Assembly: GCF_000409775.1 (NCBI RefSeq)
Contig: NZ_KE332377.1
Span: 434,001 to 498,000, forward strand
DNA: 64,000 bases
Direction of reading: 5' to 3'
Source of the DNA: Litchfieldella anticariensis FP35 = DSM 16096
GTDB taxonomy: Bacteria; Pseudomonadota; Gammaproteobacteria; Pseudomonadales; Halomonadaceae
Shown: in pieces, positions 1-9,067 of the stretch
How positions within the stretch are numbered: the stretch's first letter is position 1
Layout of the letters: the number at the start of each line of letters is the position of its first letter
The notes under the pieces: generated by a model
What the model was told of the DNA's origin: nothing
Database searches by the model: none
The model's input: only the letters and a program-made list of their open reading frames with translations
Translations under genes and position numbers: made by a program

Positions 1-846
1 TGTTTGGTGGAAGCCGTAATAGGGCCTGACTTCGCGGGGCTGGGGCAGAGTATCCGTGAGTCGCGTTTTCGTTCGCGTTTTCAGGCAGTGATCTTATCGA
101 TTTCCCGTGAGGGGCGGCGTCTGCCGGGCAAGGTCGGTGATATCAAGCTGCGCGTAGGCGATACCCTATTGTTGGAAACTGCCCAGGATTTCGTCGATCA
201 ATATCGCTACCGCAAGGACTTCCTGTTGGTCAGTGCACTCAACGACTCCACTCCCCCTGATTACCGCAAGGCCCCCTTGGCGTTGGTGATACTTGGCGCC
301 ATGGTGTCGCTAAGTGCTTTTGGTGTGTTGAGCATCCTCAAAGCAGCGTTTCTGGCTGCTGGCGTGATGCTGGTTACTCGCAGTATCACGGCCAGTAAGG
401 CACGTCGCTATATCAACCTGCAGGTGTTGATCGTGATTGCCGCCTCCTTCGCATTAGGGGCCGCAATGACGAAGACCGGCGCCGCCCAGGCCATTGCCGG
501 CTTGCTGGTGGGAGGCGTCGCCTCTCCCTGGGTGGCGCTGGCGTTGGTCTATGCCTTGACGGTGCTATTTACCGAACTCATCACCAACAACGCGGCGGCA
601 GTATTGATGTTTCCCGTTGCCACGGCGGTGGCGGATCAACTCGGAGTCAATGCGATACCGTTTGCCATCGCGATCATGATGGCGGCTTCCGCCAGTTTCA
701 TGACTCCCCTGGGCTACCAGACCAACCTGATGGTCTACGGTCCGGGAGGGTATCGCATGGTCGATTATTTCCGCATTGGTCTGCCGCTTAGCTTGCTGGT
801 CGGCGGTACGGCGGTGGCATTGATTCCCATGATTTGGTCATTCTGA
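1..846 (+). CDS. SLC13-family permease, C-terminal part (cut by window start)
   Basis: The frame is open from the first base, so the start lies outside the window. The first ~75 residues look like the end of a TrkA-C/RCK_C regulatory domain (a KVGDIKLRVGDTLLL-like stretch). The rest is strongly hydrophobic, with several membrane helices and the SLC13/CitT-like segment ELITNNAAAVLMFP, followed by a conserved MTPLGYQTNLMV stretch. Known members are sodium-coupled importers of dicarboxylates or sulfate in the inner membrane. A sulfate substrate would suit the sulfation genes downstream, but the sequence does not decide this. It may simply be the chromosomal flank of the polysaccharide locus. Confidence 0.85.
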   Translation, partial: CLVEAVIGPDFAGLGQSIRESRFRSRFQAVILSISREGRRLPGKVGDIKLRVGDTLLLETAQDFVDQYRYRKDFLLVSALNDSTPPDYRKAPLALVILGAMVSLSAFGVLSILKAAFLAAGVMLVTRSITASKARRYINLQVLIVIAASFALGAAMTKTGAAQAIAGLLVGGVASPWVALALVYALTVLFTELITNNAAAVLMFPVATAVADQLGVNAIPFAIAIMMAASASFMTPLGYQTNLMVYGPGGYRMVDYFRIGLPLSLLVGGTAVALIPMIWSF

Positions 847-921
847 CGATAAGGCTATGTAGCCTTTGTGGCGGCCTGATGACTCAGCAGTCGTGAGCAT
901 GGACCGTTCCTGGAGTACTTG

Positions 922-2256
922 ATGCAATTGGTCAAACGCCTGAAAGGCGAACTGGCAATCTCTCTGGCACGTACCTTCATCGCCCGTGGTATCGCCGCCT
1001 TGGGTGGCCTATTGCTGGCGATGATATTGGGCCGTTTATATGGCCCTGCCGGGGTGGGGGTCTTTGCACTGGCGCAGAGTCTGTATGTGGGTGCAGCAAT
1101 CCTTGCACGCTACGGCATGAATAATGCCCTGATGCGTTATGTCGGCCAGGATCATCAGTCCAAAGAGATTGTTGTTTACTTGAGATGGGCAATACGCAAG
1201 GCAGGTCTACTCAGCCTTGTGGCAGCGGCAACGATCTTCCTGTTGCGAGGCCATTTAGGGGATTGGTTCGACGCTGGGGCACTTCCTGGTGTGCTCGTTG
1301 GAATTTCTCTCGTCATTCCCGCCGTTACCCTGGCATTCGTGGTGGGTGGTTTCATGAAGGGGATTCGTAAACCCGCGACGGCTTGTTTGCTGGAGAATGG
1401 CAGTATCGCGCTGGTCGCTTGTCTCCCGGTGCTGGGGTTGAATGCCATATGGCCGACGGAGGGGGTTGCCAATGCTGGTTGGGCTTTGGCACTGGCAAGT
1501 TGGCTCGTGTTGGCCCAAGGCGCCTGGCAGGCTTGGCGTTGGCTGAAGTCGCAACAGCTTCACACAGCGGAAGTACCGGCAACGAAGCAGGAATTCTCCG
1601 CGAGCTCGCATGCATTCTTCGTATTGAGCCTGGCGCTATTGATGCAACAGGTAGTGAGCATATTGATTGCCGGTTGGTTGCTTGATAGCGCCCAGCTTGG
1701 CTTATTCAAGGCAGCCGAGCGTACGGCACTGCTGATCAACTTCATCCTGTTAGTCATCAATGCGGTGCTGCCACCACGTTTTGCCGCTCTCTATCGCCAG
1801 CGTGACATGGCAGGGCTTAGCGCGCTTGCGCGTAAAGGCGTGTTGATAGGCTTGGGCCTTGCCACTCCTATGCTACTGCTCTGTCTACTGGTTCCCCAGT
1901 GGGTATTGAGTCTCTTTGGGCCGGAGTTTACTCAGGCGGAAAATCTTTTGAGAATCATTGCATTAGCTCAATTGATCAATGTGGCGACTGGACCGGTGGG
2001 TTTCTTGCTGAATATGACCGGTCACGAAAAGCTGATGCGCAATATCGCCCTGGTGTCTAACGCCATTGGGCTATCGATGTTCTTTATCTTGATTCCGCCT
2101 TTTGGTGCCTTGGGAGCCGCTTGGGCCCTTGCACTGGTGCTTGTATTGCAGAACCTGACGGCATTGATGTTCGCCTGGCGCAAGTTGGGGATCTGGATGC
2201 TGCCGACACCCAATCTACTTAAATGGATGCGAACCGATATGCAGGAGGCAAGCTGA
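922..2256 (+). CDS. wzx: Wzx-type oligosaccharide flippase
   Basis: An inner-membrane protein of about 444 residues with roughly 12-14 hydrophobic helices across its whole length, typical of the polysaccharide biosynthesis (MATE/MOP superfamily) flippases. These turn undecaprenyl-linked repeat units to the periplasmic face. The N-terminus has the usual helix ending in GRLYGPAGVGVFALAQS. ATG at 922 is preferred over TTG at 919 because the TGGAG motif at 911-915 is then properly spaced. The gene overlaps the cysQ start by one base. It opens polysaccharide block 1, so its natural partner is the Wzy-like polymerase at 7592. The family call is secure; the cargo is inferred. Confidence 0.85.
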   Translation: MQLVKRLKGELAISLARTFIARGIAALGGLLLAMILGRLYGPAGVGVFALAQSLYVGAAILARYGMNNALMRYVGQDHQSKEIVVYLRWAIRKAGLLSLVAAATIFLLRGHLGDWFDAGALPGVLVGISLVIPAVTLAFVVGGFMKGIRKPATACLLENGSIALVACLPVLGLNAIWPTEGVANAGWALALASWLVLAQGAWQAWRWLKSQQLHTAEVPATKQEFSASSHAFFVLSLALLMQQVVSILIAGWLLDSAQLGLFKAAERTALLINFILLVINAVLPPRFAALYRQRDMAGLSALARKGVLIGLGLATPMLLLCLLVPQWVLSLFGPEFTQAENLLRIIALAQLINVATGPVGFLLNMTGHEKLMRNIALVSNAIGLSMFFILIPPFGALGAAWALALVLVLQNLTALMFAWRKLGIWMLPTPNLLKWMRTDMQEAS

Positions 2257-3107
2257 TGCAACGAAGCGACTTTTACCGCCCTGATCATGAACAGTGCCAA
2301 GCGTTATTGAATGGCGTGGAAGCAGCTGGTAGGCGGGTGCTCGATATCTATCAGCGTGACTTTGAGGTGGAGACGAAGGCCGACCAGAGTCCTCTGACGG
2401 AAGCCGATATGGCCTCGCACCACGCCTTGGTGGCATTGCTCGAGGAACTGACTCCACAGATTCCGATTCTTTCCGAGGAGTCTGGTGAGATACCTTTCGA
2501 GACACGCCAAGGTTGGAAACGCTATTGGCTTCTTGATCCCTTGGATGGCACCAAGGAGTTCATCAAGAAAAACGGTGAGTTCACCTTGAATGTGGCATTG
2601 ATAGAAGAAGGCGTGCCGGTATTCGGTATCGTTCACGCACCGGTACTTGGGATTAGCTGGTGGGGGCAGGAGGGTGTAGGTGCCTGGAAAGTTCAGGATG
2701 GCCAGGCGGCGCCTATCAATGTGCGCGGCTTGCCCAATCCTGAACAGGCGGCTTGGAAAGTCGTGGGTAGCCGCTCCCATGGCTCAGCCGAATTCGAGGC
2801 CTTCTGTGCTCAGTTGCCTCGACATGAGCGTGTTTCCATGGGCAGTTCCCTCAAGCTTTGCTTGGTGGCCGAAGGCGCTGCCGACCTGTATCCGCGTCTG
2901 GCCCCTACATCTGAATGGGATACCGCTGCTGCACAAGCTGTCGTCATGGCCGCCGGTGGAGAAGTATTCAATGCCCATACGCTCGAGCCACTGCGTTGCA
3001 ACCAGCAGGACAGCTTGCTCAATCCTTTCTTTATCGCCTGTGGCCAACGCAGCCCCCAATGGGAAGAGGCGTTGTCGTATGCGCTAAACGCCGTCCCAAC
3101 TTCCTGA
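2256..3107 (+). CDS. cysQ: 3'(2'),5'-bisphosphate nucleotidase CysQ
   Basis: Inositol-monophosphatase-fold phosphatase of 283 residues. It has the metal-binding motif DPLDGTKEF (Asp94, Asp97) and the upstream ILSEES acidic pair near residue 74, both diagnostic of CysQ. The enzyme hydrolyses 3'-phosphoadenosine 5'-phosphate (PAP), the by-product of PAPS-dependent sulfotransferases, to AMP and phosphate. ATG at 2256 shares its A with the wzx stop and follows AGGAGG at 2243-2248; in-frame upstream codons are not needed. Its place directly before cysD/cysN, with three sulfotransferases further on, indicates that it clears PAP produced during polysaccharide sulfation. Confidence 0.93.
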   Translation: MQRSDFYRPDHEQCQALLNGVEAAGRRVLDIYQRDFEVETKADQSPLTEADMASHHALVALLEELTPQIPILSEESGEIPFETRQGWKRYWLLDPLDGTKEFIKKNGEFTLNVALIEEGVPVFGIVHAPVLGISWWGQEGVGAWKVQDGQAAPINVRGLPNPEQAAWKVVGSRSHGSAEFEAFCAQLPRHERVSMGSSLKLCLVAEGAADLYPRLAPTSEWDTAAAQAVVMAAGGEVFNAHTLEPLRCNQQDSLLNPFFIACGQRSPQWEEALSYALNAVPTS

Positions 3108-3203
3108 TTGACGCTCATAAGCCGGGGCTCATGGAGTGAACAACGACGTCCCCATGTGAATCTCCCGGCGTCTGAATGATTGCTCATAAAAAGGACCATC
3201 ATC

Positions 3204-4151
3204 ATGTCCAATCAAGCGACTGTACTCAGTGATACACCAACTATTTCGCCCGAACGTGCGACCCACCTGAAACAGCTGGAAGCGGAGTCGATTCATATCA
3301 TCCGCGAAGTGGCTGCCGAGTTCCGTAATCCCGTCATGCTGTACTCCATCGGCAAGGATTCCTCGGTGATGCTGCACCTGGCGCGCAAGGCCTTCTATCC
3401 CGGCACGCCGCCGTTCCCGCTGATGCACGTCAACACCACCTGGAAGTTCCGCGAGATGATCGAGTTCCGCAACCGCATGGCGGCGGAGGTGGGCATGGAA
3501 CTGATCGAGCACATCAACCAGGAAGGCGTGGCGGCGGGCATCAACCCCTTCGATCACGGCAGCGCCAAGTACACCGACATCATGAAGACCCAGGCGCTCA
3601 AGCAGGCACTGGACCAGCACGGCTTCGATGCCGCCTTCGGCGGGGCGCGGCGCGACGAGGAAGCCTCGCGGGCCAAGGAGCGGGTCTACTCGTTCCGCGA
3701 CAAGTACCACCGCTGGGACCCCAAGAACCAGCGCCCGGAGCTGTGGAACGTCTACAACGCCAAGGTCAACAAGGGCGAGTCGATCCGCGTGTTCCCGCTC
3801 TCCAACTGGACCGAGCTGGATATCTGGCAGTACATCTACCTCGAGTCGATCCCCATCGTGCCGCTGTACTACGCCGCGCCGCGCCCGGTGGTCGAGCGCG
3901 ACGGCATGCAGATCATGGTCGACGACGAGCGCCTGCCGCTCGAACCCGGCGAAGTGCCCGAAGAGAAGTGGGTGCGCTTCCGCACGCTGGGCTGCTACCC
4001 GCTGACCGGGGCGGTGGAATCCAAGGCTGCCACGCTGCCCGAGATCATCCAGGAGATGCTGCTCACACGGACCAGCGAACGCTCCGGCCGCGCCATCGAC
4101 CATGACCAGGCTGGGTCGATGGAGAAGAAGAAGAGGGAAGGGTACTTCTGA
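3204..4151 (+). CDS. cysD: Sulfate adenylyltransferase subunit 2 (CysD)
   Basis: ATP-pyrophosphatase-type subunit of ATP sulfurylase, 315 residues. The PP-loop is present as [18 protein letters not shown], followed by HVNTTWKF and the [14 protein letters not shown] segment typical of CysD. With the GTPase CysN it makes adenosine 5'-phosphosulfate from ATP and sulfate. The start is taken at 3204, preceded by an AAAAGGA motif; an in-frame ATG at 3180 would add eight residues with no better ribosome site. The codons are strikingly GC-rich compared with the sulfotransferases downstream, so cysDN looks like host-type DNA. Cytoplasmic; the functional call is firm. Confidence 0.95.
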   Translation: MSNQATVLSDTPTISPERATHLKQLEAESIHIIREVAAEFRNPVMLYSIGKDSSVMLHLARKAFYPGTPPFPLMHVNTTWKFREMIEFRNRMAAEVGMELIEHINQEGVAAGINPFDHGSAKYTDIMKTQALKQALDQHGFDAAFGGARRDEEASRAKERVYSFRDKYHRWDPKNQRPELWNVYNAKVNKGESIRVFPLSNWTELDIWQYIYLESIPIVPLYYAAPRPVVERDGMQIMVDDERLPLEPGEVPEEKWVRFRTLGCYPLTGAVESKAATLPEIIQEMLLTRTSERSGRAIDHDQAGSMEKKKREGYF

Positions 4152-4154
4152 GCA

Positions 4155-4203
4155 ACGAGCTACGAGCTACGAGCTACGAGCTATGAGCTATGAGCTATGA
4201 GCT
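4155..4203 (+). repeat. Heptamer tandem repeat, 7 units of A(C/T)GAGCT
   Basis: Immediately after the cysD stop are four exact ACGAGCT units followed by three exact ATGAGCT units, without gaps. Inverted relatives (CTCGTAGC at about 4215 and 4280, and AGCTCGCAGCGCTCG near 4298) lie downstream, so the region could fold in RNA or DNA. It sits between two genes that are normally tightly coupled. No function is known to me; slipped-strand expansion is the likely origin. Confidence 0.9.
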
Positions 4204-4340
4204 GGATATTGAGACTCGTAGCCTCCGAGAAGCACTCGCCATTAACGATACCCGCCAAACATGAAGAGAGCACGGCCTGCTCGTAGCCCGCCGCTCGGAG
4301 CTCGCAGCGCTCGTGTTCTTCACCAGGATGGAGAAAACCT

Positions 4341-4457
4341 GTGTCACACCAATCAGCCCTTATCTCGGAAAACATCGAAGCCTACCTCCAGGAACACGAG
4401 AACAAGGACCTGCTGCGCTTCATCACCTGTGGCAGTGACTTTCATTTTTTATCTTAA
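4341..4457 (+). pseudogene. Truncated duplicate of the cysN 5' end (38-codon ORF)
   Basis: Positions 4341-4437 repeat the first 97 bases of cysN (4467-4563) with only three differences: GTG instead of ATG as start, and two C-to-T changes near the end. The copy reads 32 codons of CysN sequence, up to the residues just before the P-loop, then runs into unrelated sequence and stops at TAA (4455-4457), ten bases before the real cysN ATG. A GGAGAAAACC motif lies before its GTG. It cannot make a functional GTPase. It might still be translated as a leader coupled to cysN, or be a plain duplication scar. Confidence 0.85.
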
Positions 4458-4466
4458 GGTTTTCTC

Positions 4467-5894
4467 ATGTCACACCAATCAGCCCTTATCTCGGAAAACA
4501 TCGAAGCCTACCTCCAGGAACACGAGAACAAGGACCTGCTGCGCTTCATCACCTGCGGCAGCGTCGACGACGGCAAGTCAACGCTGATCGGGCGGCTCTT
4601 GCACGATTCGAAGATGATCTACGAGGATCAGCTCGCCGCCATCACCCAGGCGTCGAAGACCAGCGGCACCACCGGCGATGCCGTGGACCTGGCGCTGTTG
4701 GTCGATGGGCTGCAGTCCGAGCGTGAGCAGGGCATCACCATCGACGTCGCCTACCGCTTCTTCTCCACCGACAAGCGCAAGTTCATCATCGCCGACACCC
4801 CGGGGCACGAGCAGTACACGCGTAACATGGCCACTGGGGCCTCGACGGCGAGCCTGGCGGTGATCCTGATCGACGCGCGCTACGGGGTACAGACCCAGAC
4901 CCGGCGGCACAGCTTCATCGCCGACCTGCTGGGTATCCAGCACCTGGTGATCGCGGTCAACAAGATGGACCTGGTCGACTTCTCGCACGACCGTTTCGAC
5001 GAGATCGTCGCCGACTACCGGGCCTTTGCCGAGAACCTCAATGCCCGCGATATCCGCTTCGTGCCGATGTCGGCGCTGGAAGGCGACAACGTGGTCAACC
5101 CGAGCGAGCGTACCCCTTGGTATGAGGGCCCGGCGTTGCTCGAACTGCTGGAAACGGTGGAGATCGCTCACGACAGCAACCTTCGCGACTTGCGTTTGCC
5201 GGTGCAGTACGTCAACCGGCCCAATCTGGACTTCCGCGGCTACTGCGGCACGCTGGCCGCCGGTATCCTGCGCCCGGGCCAGGCGGTCAAGGCCTTGCCG
5301 TCGGGCAAGCGTTCGACGGTCGAACGCATCGTCACCTACGACGGTGACCTGGAAGCCGCCTATCCGGGGCAGGCGATCACCGTGACATTGCACGATGAGA
5401 TCGACATCTCGCGTGGCGACTGGCTGGTCGCGGCCAATGCCGAGGTGCCGCTATCCAATGCCTTCACGGCCGATATCGTGTGGATGCACGACACGGCCCT
5501 GGAACCTGGCAAGCTCTATGACTTCAAGCTGGCGACCCGCGACCTGTCCGGCGAGATCCGTGCCATCGACTACCAGATCGATGTCAACACCCTGGAGCGG
5601 CATCCCACGGATTCGCTGGCGCTGAATGCCATCGCCCATTGCGAGGTCGAGCTGACCGCCGAGATCCCGCTAGACGATTACCGCAAAAGCCCGGGGACCG
5701 GCAGTTTCATCGTCGTCGACCGCCTGACCAACGTGACGGTGGGGGCGGGGATGATCCGCGGTGCGACCCAGGCCTCAGACGGCAAGCGTGAGCAGGTCGA
5801 CTGGCAAGCCTTCGAGGTCGAGCTGAACGCCCTGATTCGCAAGCACTTCCCGCACTGGGAAGCCAAGGATGCTAGCAAGTGGATCAAACAGTGA
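4467..5894 (+). CDS. cysN: Sulfate adenylyltransferase subunit 1 (CysN GTPase)
   Basis: Regulatory GTPase subunit of ATP sulfurylase, 475 residues, the same length as enterobacterial CysN and without a fused CysC kinase. EF-Tu-like motifs are intact: P-loop GSVDDGKST (about residues 31-39), [11 protein letters not shown] (about 110) and NKMD (about 165). GTP hydrolysis drives formation of adenosine 5'-phosphosulfate by CysD. The start is fixed by similarity and by a TAAGG motif shortly before the ATG; an imperfect duplicate of the 5' end lies 126 bases upstream. The stand-alone kinase CysC at 19783 completes PAPS synthesis. Confidence 0.95.
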   Translation: MSHQSALISENIEAYLQEHENKDLLRFITCGSVDDGKSTLIGRLLHDSKMIYEDQLAAITQASKTSGTTGDAVDLALLVDGLQSEREQGITIDVAYRFFSTDKRKFIIADTPGHEQYTRNMATGASTASLAVILIDARYGVQTQTRRHSFIADLLGIQHLVIAVNKMDLVDFSHDRFDEIVADYRAFAENLNARDIRFVPMSALEGDNVVNPSERTPWYEGPALLELLETVEIAHDSNLRDLRLPVQYVNRPNLDFRGYCGTLAAGILRPGQAVKALPSGKRSTVERIVTYDGDLEAAYPGQAITVTLHDEIDISRGDWLVAANAEVPLSNAFTADIVWMHDTALEPGKLYDFKLATRDLSGEIRAIDYQIDVNTLERHPTDSLALNAIAHCEVELTAEIPLDDYRKSPGTGSFIVVDRLTNVTVGAGMIRGATQASDGKREQVDWQAFEVELNALIRKHFPHWEAKDASKWIKQ

Positions 5895-5944
5895 TATCTA
5901 TACCGATATTGTCTTGAATAGACTGCTATTTGGAAGAGGATAGA

Positions 5945-6829
5945 ATGTTACTGAAGGACTTGAACTTATTCATTGTTGGCGCTCCTAAAAGTGGCACGAC
6001 TGCACTTTATGAATACTTGAAAGAGAGTCCGGACGTGTTTTTCCCGGACTTCAAGGAGCCAAACTACTTTTCAAATAATCCTGAGGGTATCAAAGATGAA
6101 GAAGAGTATTTGAAAATTTTTGATGGACATGCGGGCGAAGCTATAGTTGGAGAGTGCTCAACTTCATATTTATATGATGGCGATGCGCCGAAGAGGATAA
6201 AAAATAGCTGTGCCGAAAATACAAAAATAATAATTTCTCTAAGAAACCCTGTGAATATGTCATTCTCTCTTTGGCAGCACAACGTGAGAAATGGAAGAGA
6301 GAAACTGAGCTACCAAGATGCGGTCAAGTCGATTAAAGAAAGAAGGCATGACAGCAAGTATATAAAGCAAGGAATACATAGGTTTGAATATATAGAAAGA
6401 GCAAGATATGCAAGTCAGGTAGAGCAATATATTAATGAGTTCGGAGAAAGTAACGTAAAAATATTCATATATGAAGAGTTATTTGACAATATTGACAGTG
6501 GGTATGTCGATATTTGCAATTGGCTAGGAGTTACGGCCGCCAATGTTGAGTTTTCAAAACATAATGAAGCAAGAGTCGTAAAAAACCAAGCGATACAGAG
6601 TCTCGTAAGACCCAGTGGGTTTTTATCCTCGGTTTCGAAGAAAATACTCACAAGAAATATGAGGAAAAAAGTTAGAGAAAAGATCAGTAGTCTGAATTCA
6701 AAGCCTGGGAAATACGAAGTTCCAGATAAGTTCAAAAACGAGCTTGTCACTTATTTCGAAAATGATGTCGATAGCTTGATAAACTTGGCTGGAGTCGATG
6801 TCAAGAAATACTGGAAACACTTCAATTGA
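5945..6829 (+). CDS. PAPS-dependent sulfotransferase 1
   Basis: Cytoplasmic sulfotransferase-family protein of 294 residues. The 5'-phosphosulfate loop is GAPKSGTT (residues 12-19, Lys15 the expected catalytic lysine), and the 3'-phosphate-binding segment is ISLRNPVNMSFSLWQH with Arg100 and serines at 106/108. This layout matches carbohydrate (heparan-type) sulfotransferases. ATG at 5945 follows GAGGA at 5936-5940; the longer frame from TTG 5930 would place the ribosome site inside the gene. It begins an abruptly AT-rich stretch straight after cysN. The acceptor is presumably a sugar of the block 1 repeat unit; which sugar and position cannot be read from sequence. Confidence 0.88.
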   Translation: MLLKDLNLFIVGAPKSGTTALYEYLKESPDVFFPDFKEPNYFSNNPEGIKDEEEYLKIFDGHAGEAIVGECSTSYLYDGDAPKRIKNSCAENTKIIISLRNPVNMSFSLWQHNVRNGREKLSYQDAVKSIKERRHDSKYIKQGIHRFEYIERARYASQVEQYINEFGESNVKIFIYEELFDNIDSGYVDICNWLGVTAANVEFSKHNEARVVKNQAIQSLVRPSGFLSSVSKKILTRNMRKKVREKISSLNSKPGKYEVPDKFKNELVTYFENDVDSLINLAGVDVKKYWKHFN

Positions 6830-6848
6830 ATTTCTAACGGGGCTAAGC

Positions 6849-7595
6849 ATGAAGGGACAATATAATCACTCCAGGATGTTGAGAAATAATTGGTTAATTT
6901 ACGGAGCGTTGAGTGGAATTAATAAAAGGCCCTTCGATGGGAGTAGAAAATTTCTCTTCTCTAATGACTTCATTATCGATGGTTATCCGAGGACTGCGAA
7001 CACTTTCTTGACTCACTATTTTATGGAAACGTTTGATTTCCCCCAAAATCGGATTGGTCATCATTTTCATGCTCCAGCAGCTGTATATTATGCAAGTTTT
7101 TTCAATAAAAAAGCTGTTTTTACATTACGAGAACCCTATGGCTCGATCTCTTCCTATGTACTTCATCGCTATGGCCATGAATATGAGAAAATAGACGCCT
7201 TAGGCAACATTCAGCTCTGCATCCTGAAATATGAAGATTATCTGGATGCCATTAATAATATAAAATCGAGTAATGTTTTAGTATTTAATTTCAGTGATAT
7301 CGTTAGCAACCCTGAAAGAATCATGGAGGTCATACAGAAAAAATATAACCTGAAGACGCACTCTTCTAAAGTTGGAGAGGAAGACAAGACGGCAGTGGTA
7401 CAGGAAAAAATAAAGAAAATTGAAACTAATACTGGAAATGATAAAGACGTTAGTCTTCGTGTTCCTAACCCGAATGAACAAAGGAATGAGCATAAAAAGA
7501 AAGTGAAAGAGATTATTGATGAAAACTTTAAAGACAGTATGAATTCTGTGCTGGGAAAATACGAGATTGCGTTGCGGGGCAGCTTTAGAATATGA
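6849..7595 (+). CDS. Divergent sulfotransferase-like protein 2
   Basis: A 248-residue protein with a sulfotransferase-like layout. DGYPRTANTFLTHYF (residues 44-58) stands where the phosphosulfate loop should be, with Arg48 instead of lysine. VFTLREPYGSISSYVLHRYG (Arg94, Ser99) resembles the 3'-phosphate-binding motif. The C-terminal third is highly charged. ATG at 6849 is preferred; the in-frame codon at 6798 would overlap the previous gene by 32 bases. The end overlaps the Wzy gene in an ATGA. Its neighbours suggest polysaccharide sulfation, but the lysine substitution leaves activity open. AT-rich like its neighbours. Confidence 0.65.
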   Translation: MKGQYNHSRMLRNNWLIYGALSGINKRPFDGSRKFLFSNDFIIDGYPRTANTFLTHYFMETFDFPQNRIGHHFHAPAAVYYASFFNKKAVFTLREPYGSISSYVLHRYGHEYEKIDALGNIQLCILKYEDYLDAINNIKSSNVLVFNFSDIVSNPERIMEVIQKKYNLKTHSSKVGEEDKTAVVQEKIKKIETNTGNDKDVSLRVPNPNEQRNEHKKKVKEIIDENFKDSMNSVLGKYEIALRGSFRI

Positions 7596-9013
7596 AGATG
7601 CCAAGGTATAGATTTTATTTATCAATATTGATTGTTCTTTATTTTGCCGCAGGAGCCTGGGTAACTTTCTCATCAACAATGAGGCCTGAAATTTACTTTC
7701 TGCTATGTTTATTGATGATCGTAATCTCTATACCTTTTTACTATGGAAGTTCATCGGGTGATATCTTCTCTCCTCACTCGTTTATCTGGATATCTGTCTT
7801 TCTTGGAACTTCGCTTAAATTATACTATGTGTATGCAAATTATAACCTTGATGAAGTGATTTCATTTGCTGATGGGGTCAGCGAAGCACAGTTGGCTACT
7901 GCGCTTGTCTTTTTAACGGCATGTGGGTTTTTTTATGTTTCTGGTTTCCTGATGGCAGGAAATAAGTATATAAATCTTCCTGAGTATGAATTCAGCAAGA
8001 TTGGCTCAATTCCCCAAAAAGTGTATGTTTTTGCTTTTGCAATTTTAGGAATAGTGGCGTCAGCTTATTTGTATAAGGTTTTTAATATCAGCCTTAGTGA
8101 CTTTGCAAGCTTGTCGAGAAAAAGAAATGCGGATGATCTTGAAGGTGGGGGAGGGTTAGTAGGGATTTTTCGTACCCTCTCACAGTTCTGTTTTTATATC
8201 GCAATTATTTTAATGATGGCCTATTATAAAAAGAATGACATCATAAATAGGCAAAAGTGGTTGGTTGTAATAGCCTTGGTGTTCATTTCTTCAATCTTTC
8301 CGTTCATGATTAGTAGCAGAAGTCTCATAGTTTATAATCTCATAACGCTAATGATGTTGCGGCATTATTTCTATAAGCCGCTAAAATTTGAAGAAATCCT
8401 GAAAGTGGTCGTTCCTATTGTCGTTGTTATTGGCGTGATGGGAGGCCTGAGAGGATTTGCACATGGTCAATCGGAAGATCTTGAGTTCTCGATTGTTGAT
8501 CAGTTTTTAAGTTCAATCTTCTTGAAACACAATATGGTAGATATTTACAAAATATCTCTCATGCTGGAGATTTTTCCAAGAGAGCACCCATTTTTATATG
8601 GCAAAACCGTATTCGCATGGTTCTTTTACCTGCTCCCTGACTGGATGGTTGATAATGTCGTACTAAGACCAGGCCCTTTTTACGGTCAAGTGCTGTTTGG
8701 CTTAGGCGAAAATGTCAGAACGGGGTCTCCACCAAGCTTGTTCGGAGAAATGTACTCTAATTTTGGCTTGGCTTTGTCACTGTTGTCTTCATTCATTTAT
8801 GGAGTGGCGATAAAGATTTTTTATAATACCTTCGTGAATAACAACAATGCCGTTTTTTCTCTAATATATATGATGTGCATAATATGGGTTTCTTTCTTCC
8901 TCGTCGGTGGCGATGTCAGTGGTACAATGCTCAAAATAGCTGTGCTATCAGTGACAGCGATTGTGCTATCAGTTTCTTATAAGCGCCTCGGTGGGATAAG
9001 GTTTAATCTGTAA
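7592..9013 (+). CDS. wzy: Wzy-like oligosaccharide repeat-unit polymerase
   Basis: Integral membrane protein of 473 residues with about 10-12 hydrophobic helices and a longer periplasmic-type loop (about residues 290-390, containing LPDWMVDNVVLRPGPFYGQV and GSPPSLFGEMYSNFG). The GEMYSNFG-type element is common in O-antigen polymerase/oligosaccharide repeat-unit polymerases. Wzy proteins join flipped repeat units at the outer face of the inner membrane. Sequence conservation in this family is low, so the call rests on topology, that motif and location among wzx, glycosyltransferase and nucleotide-sugar genes. The ATG overlaps the previous stop (ATGA), implying translational coupling. Confidence 0.8.
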   Translation: MKMPRYRFYLSILIVLYFAAGAWVTFSSTMRPEIYFLLCLLMIVISIPFYYGSSSGDIFSPHSFIWISVFLGTSLKLYYVYANYNLDEVISFADGVSEAQLATALVFLTACGFFYVSGFLMAGNKYINLPEYEFSKIGSIPQKVYVFAFAILGIVASAYLYKVFNISLSDFASLSRKRNADDLEGGGGLVGIFRTLSQFCFYIAIILMMAYYKKNDIINRQKWLVVIALVFISSIFPFMISSRSLIVYNLITLMMLRHYFYKPLKFEEILKVVVPIVVVIGVMGGLRGFAHGQSEDLEFSIVDQFLSSIFLKHNMVDIYKISLMLEIFPREHPFLYGKTVFAWFFYLLPDWMVDNVVLRPGPFYGQVLFGLGENVRTGSPPSLFGEMYSNFGLALSLLSSFIYGVAIKIFYNTFVNNNNAVFSLIYMMCIIWVSFFLVGGDVSGTMLKIAVLSVTAIVLSVSYKRLGGIRFNL

Positions 9014-9067
9014 TAATTGGGGTAAGATAATTTCTAGTGATCTGGCGAACGTATTCTGAGATATTTC

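Noticed and set aside
3129-5393. Long - strand open frames opposite cysD (324 codons) and cysN (271 codons)
   Set aside because: Shadow frames of GC-rich genes; the products are Arg/Val/His/Gln-rich and resemble no family.
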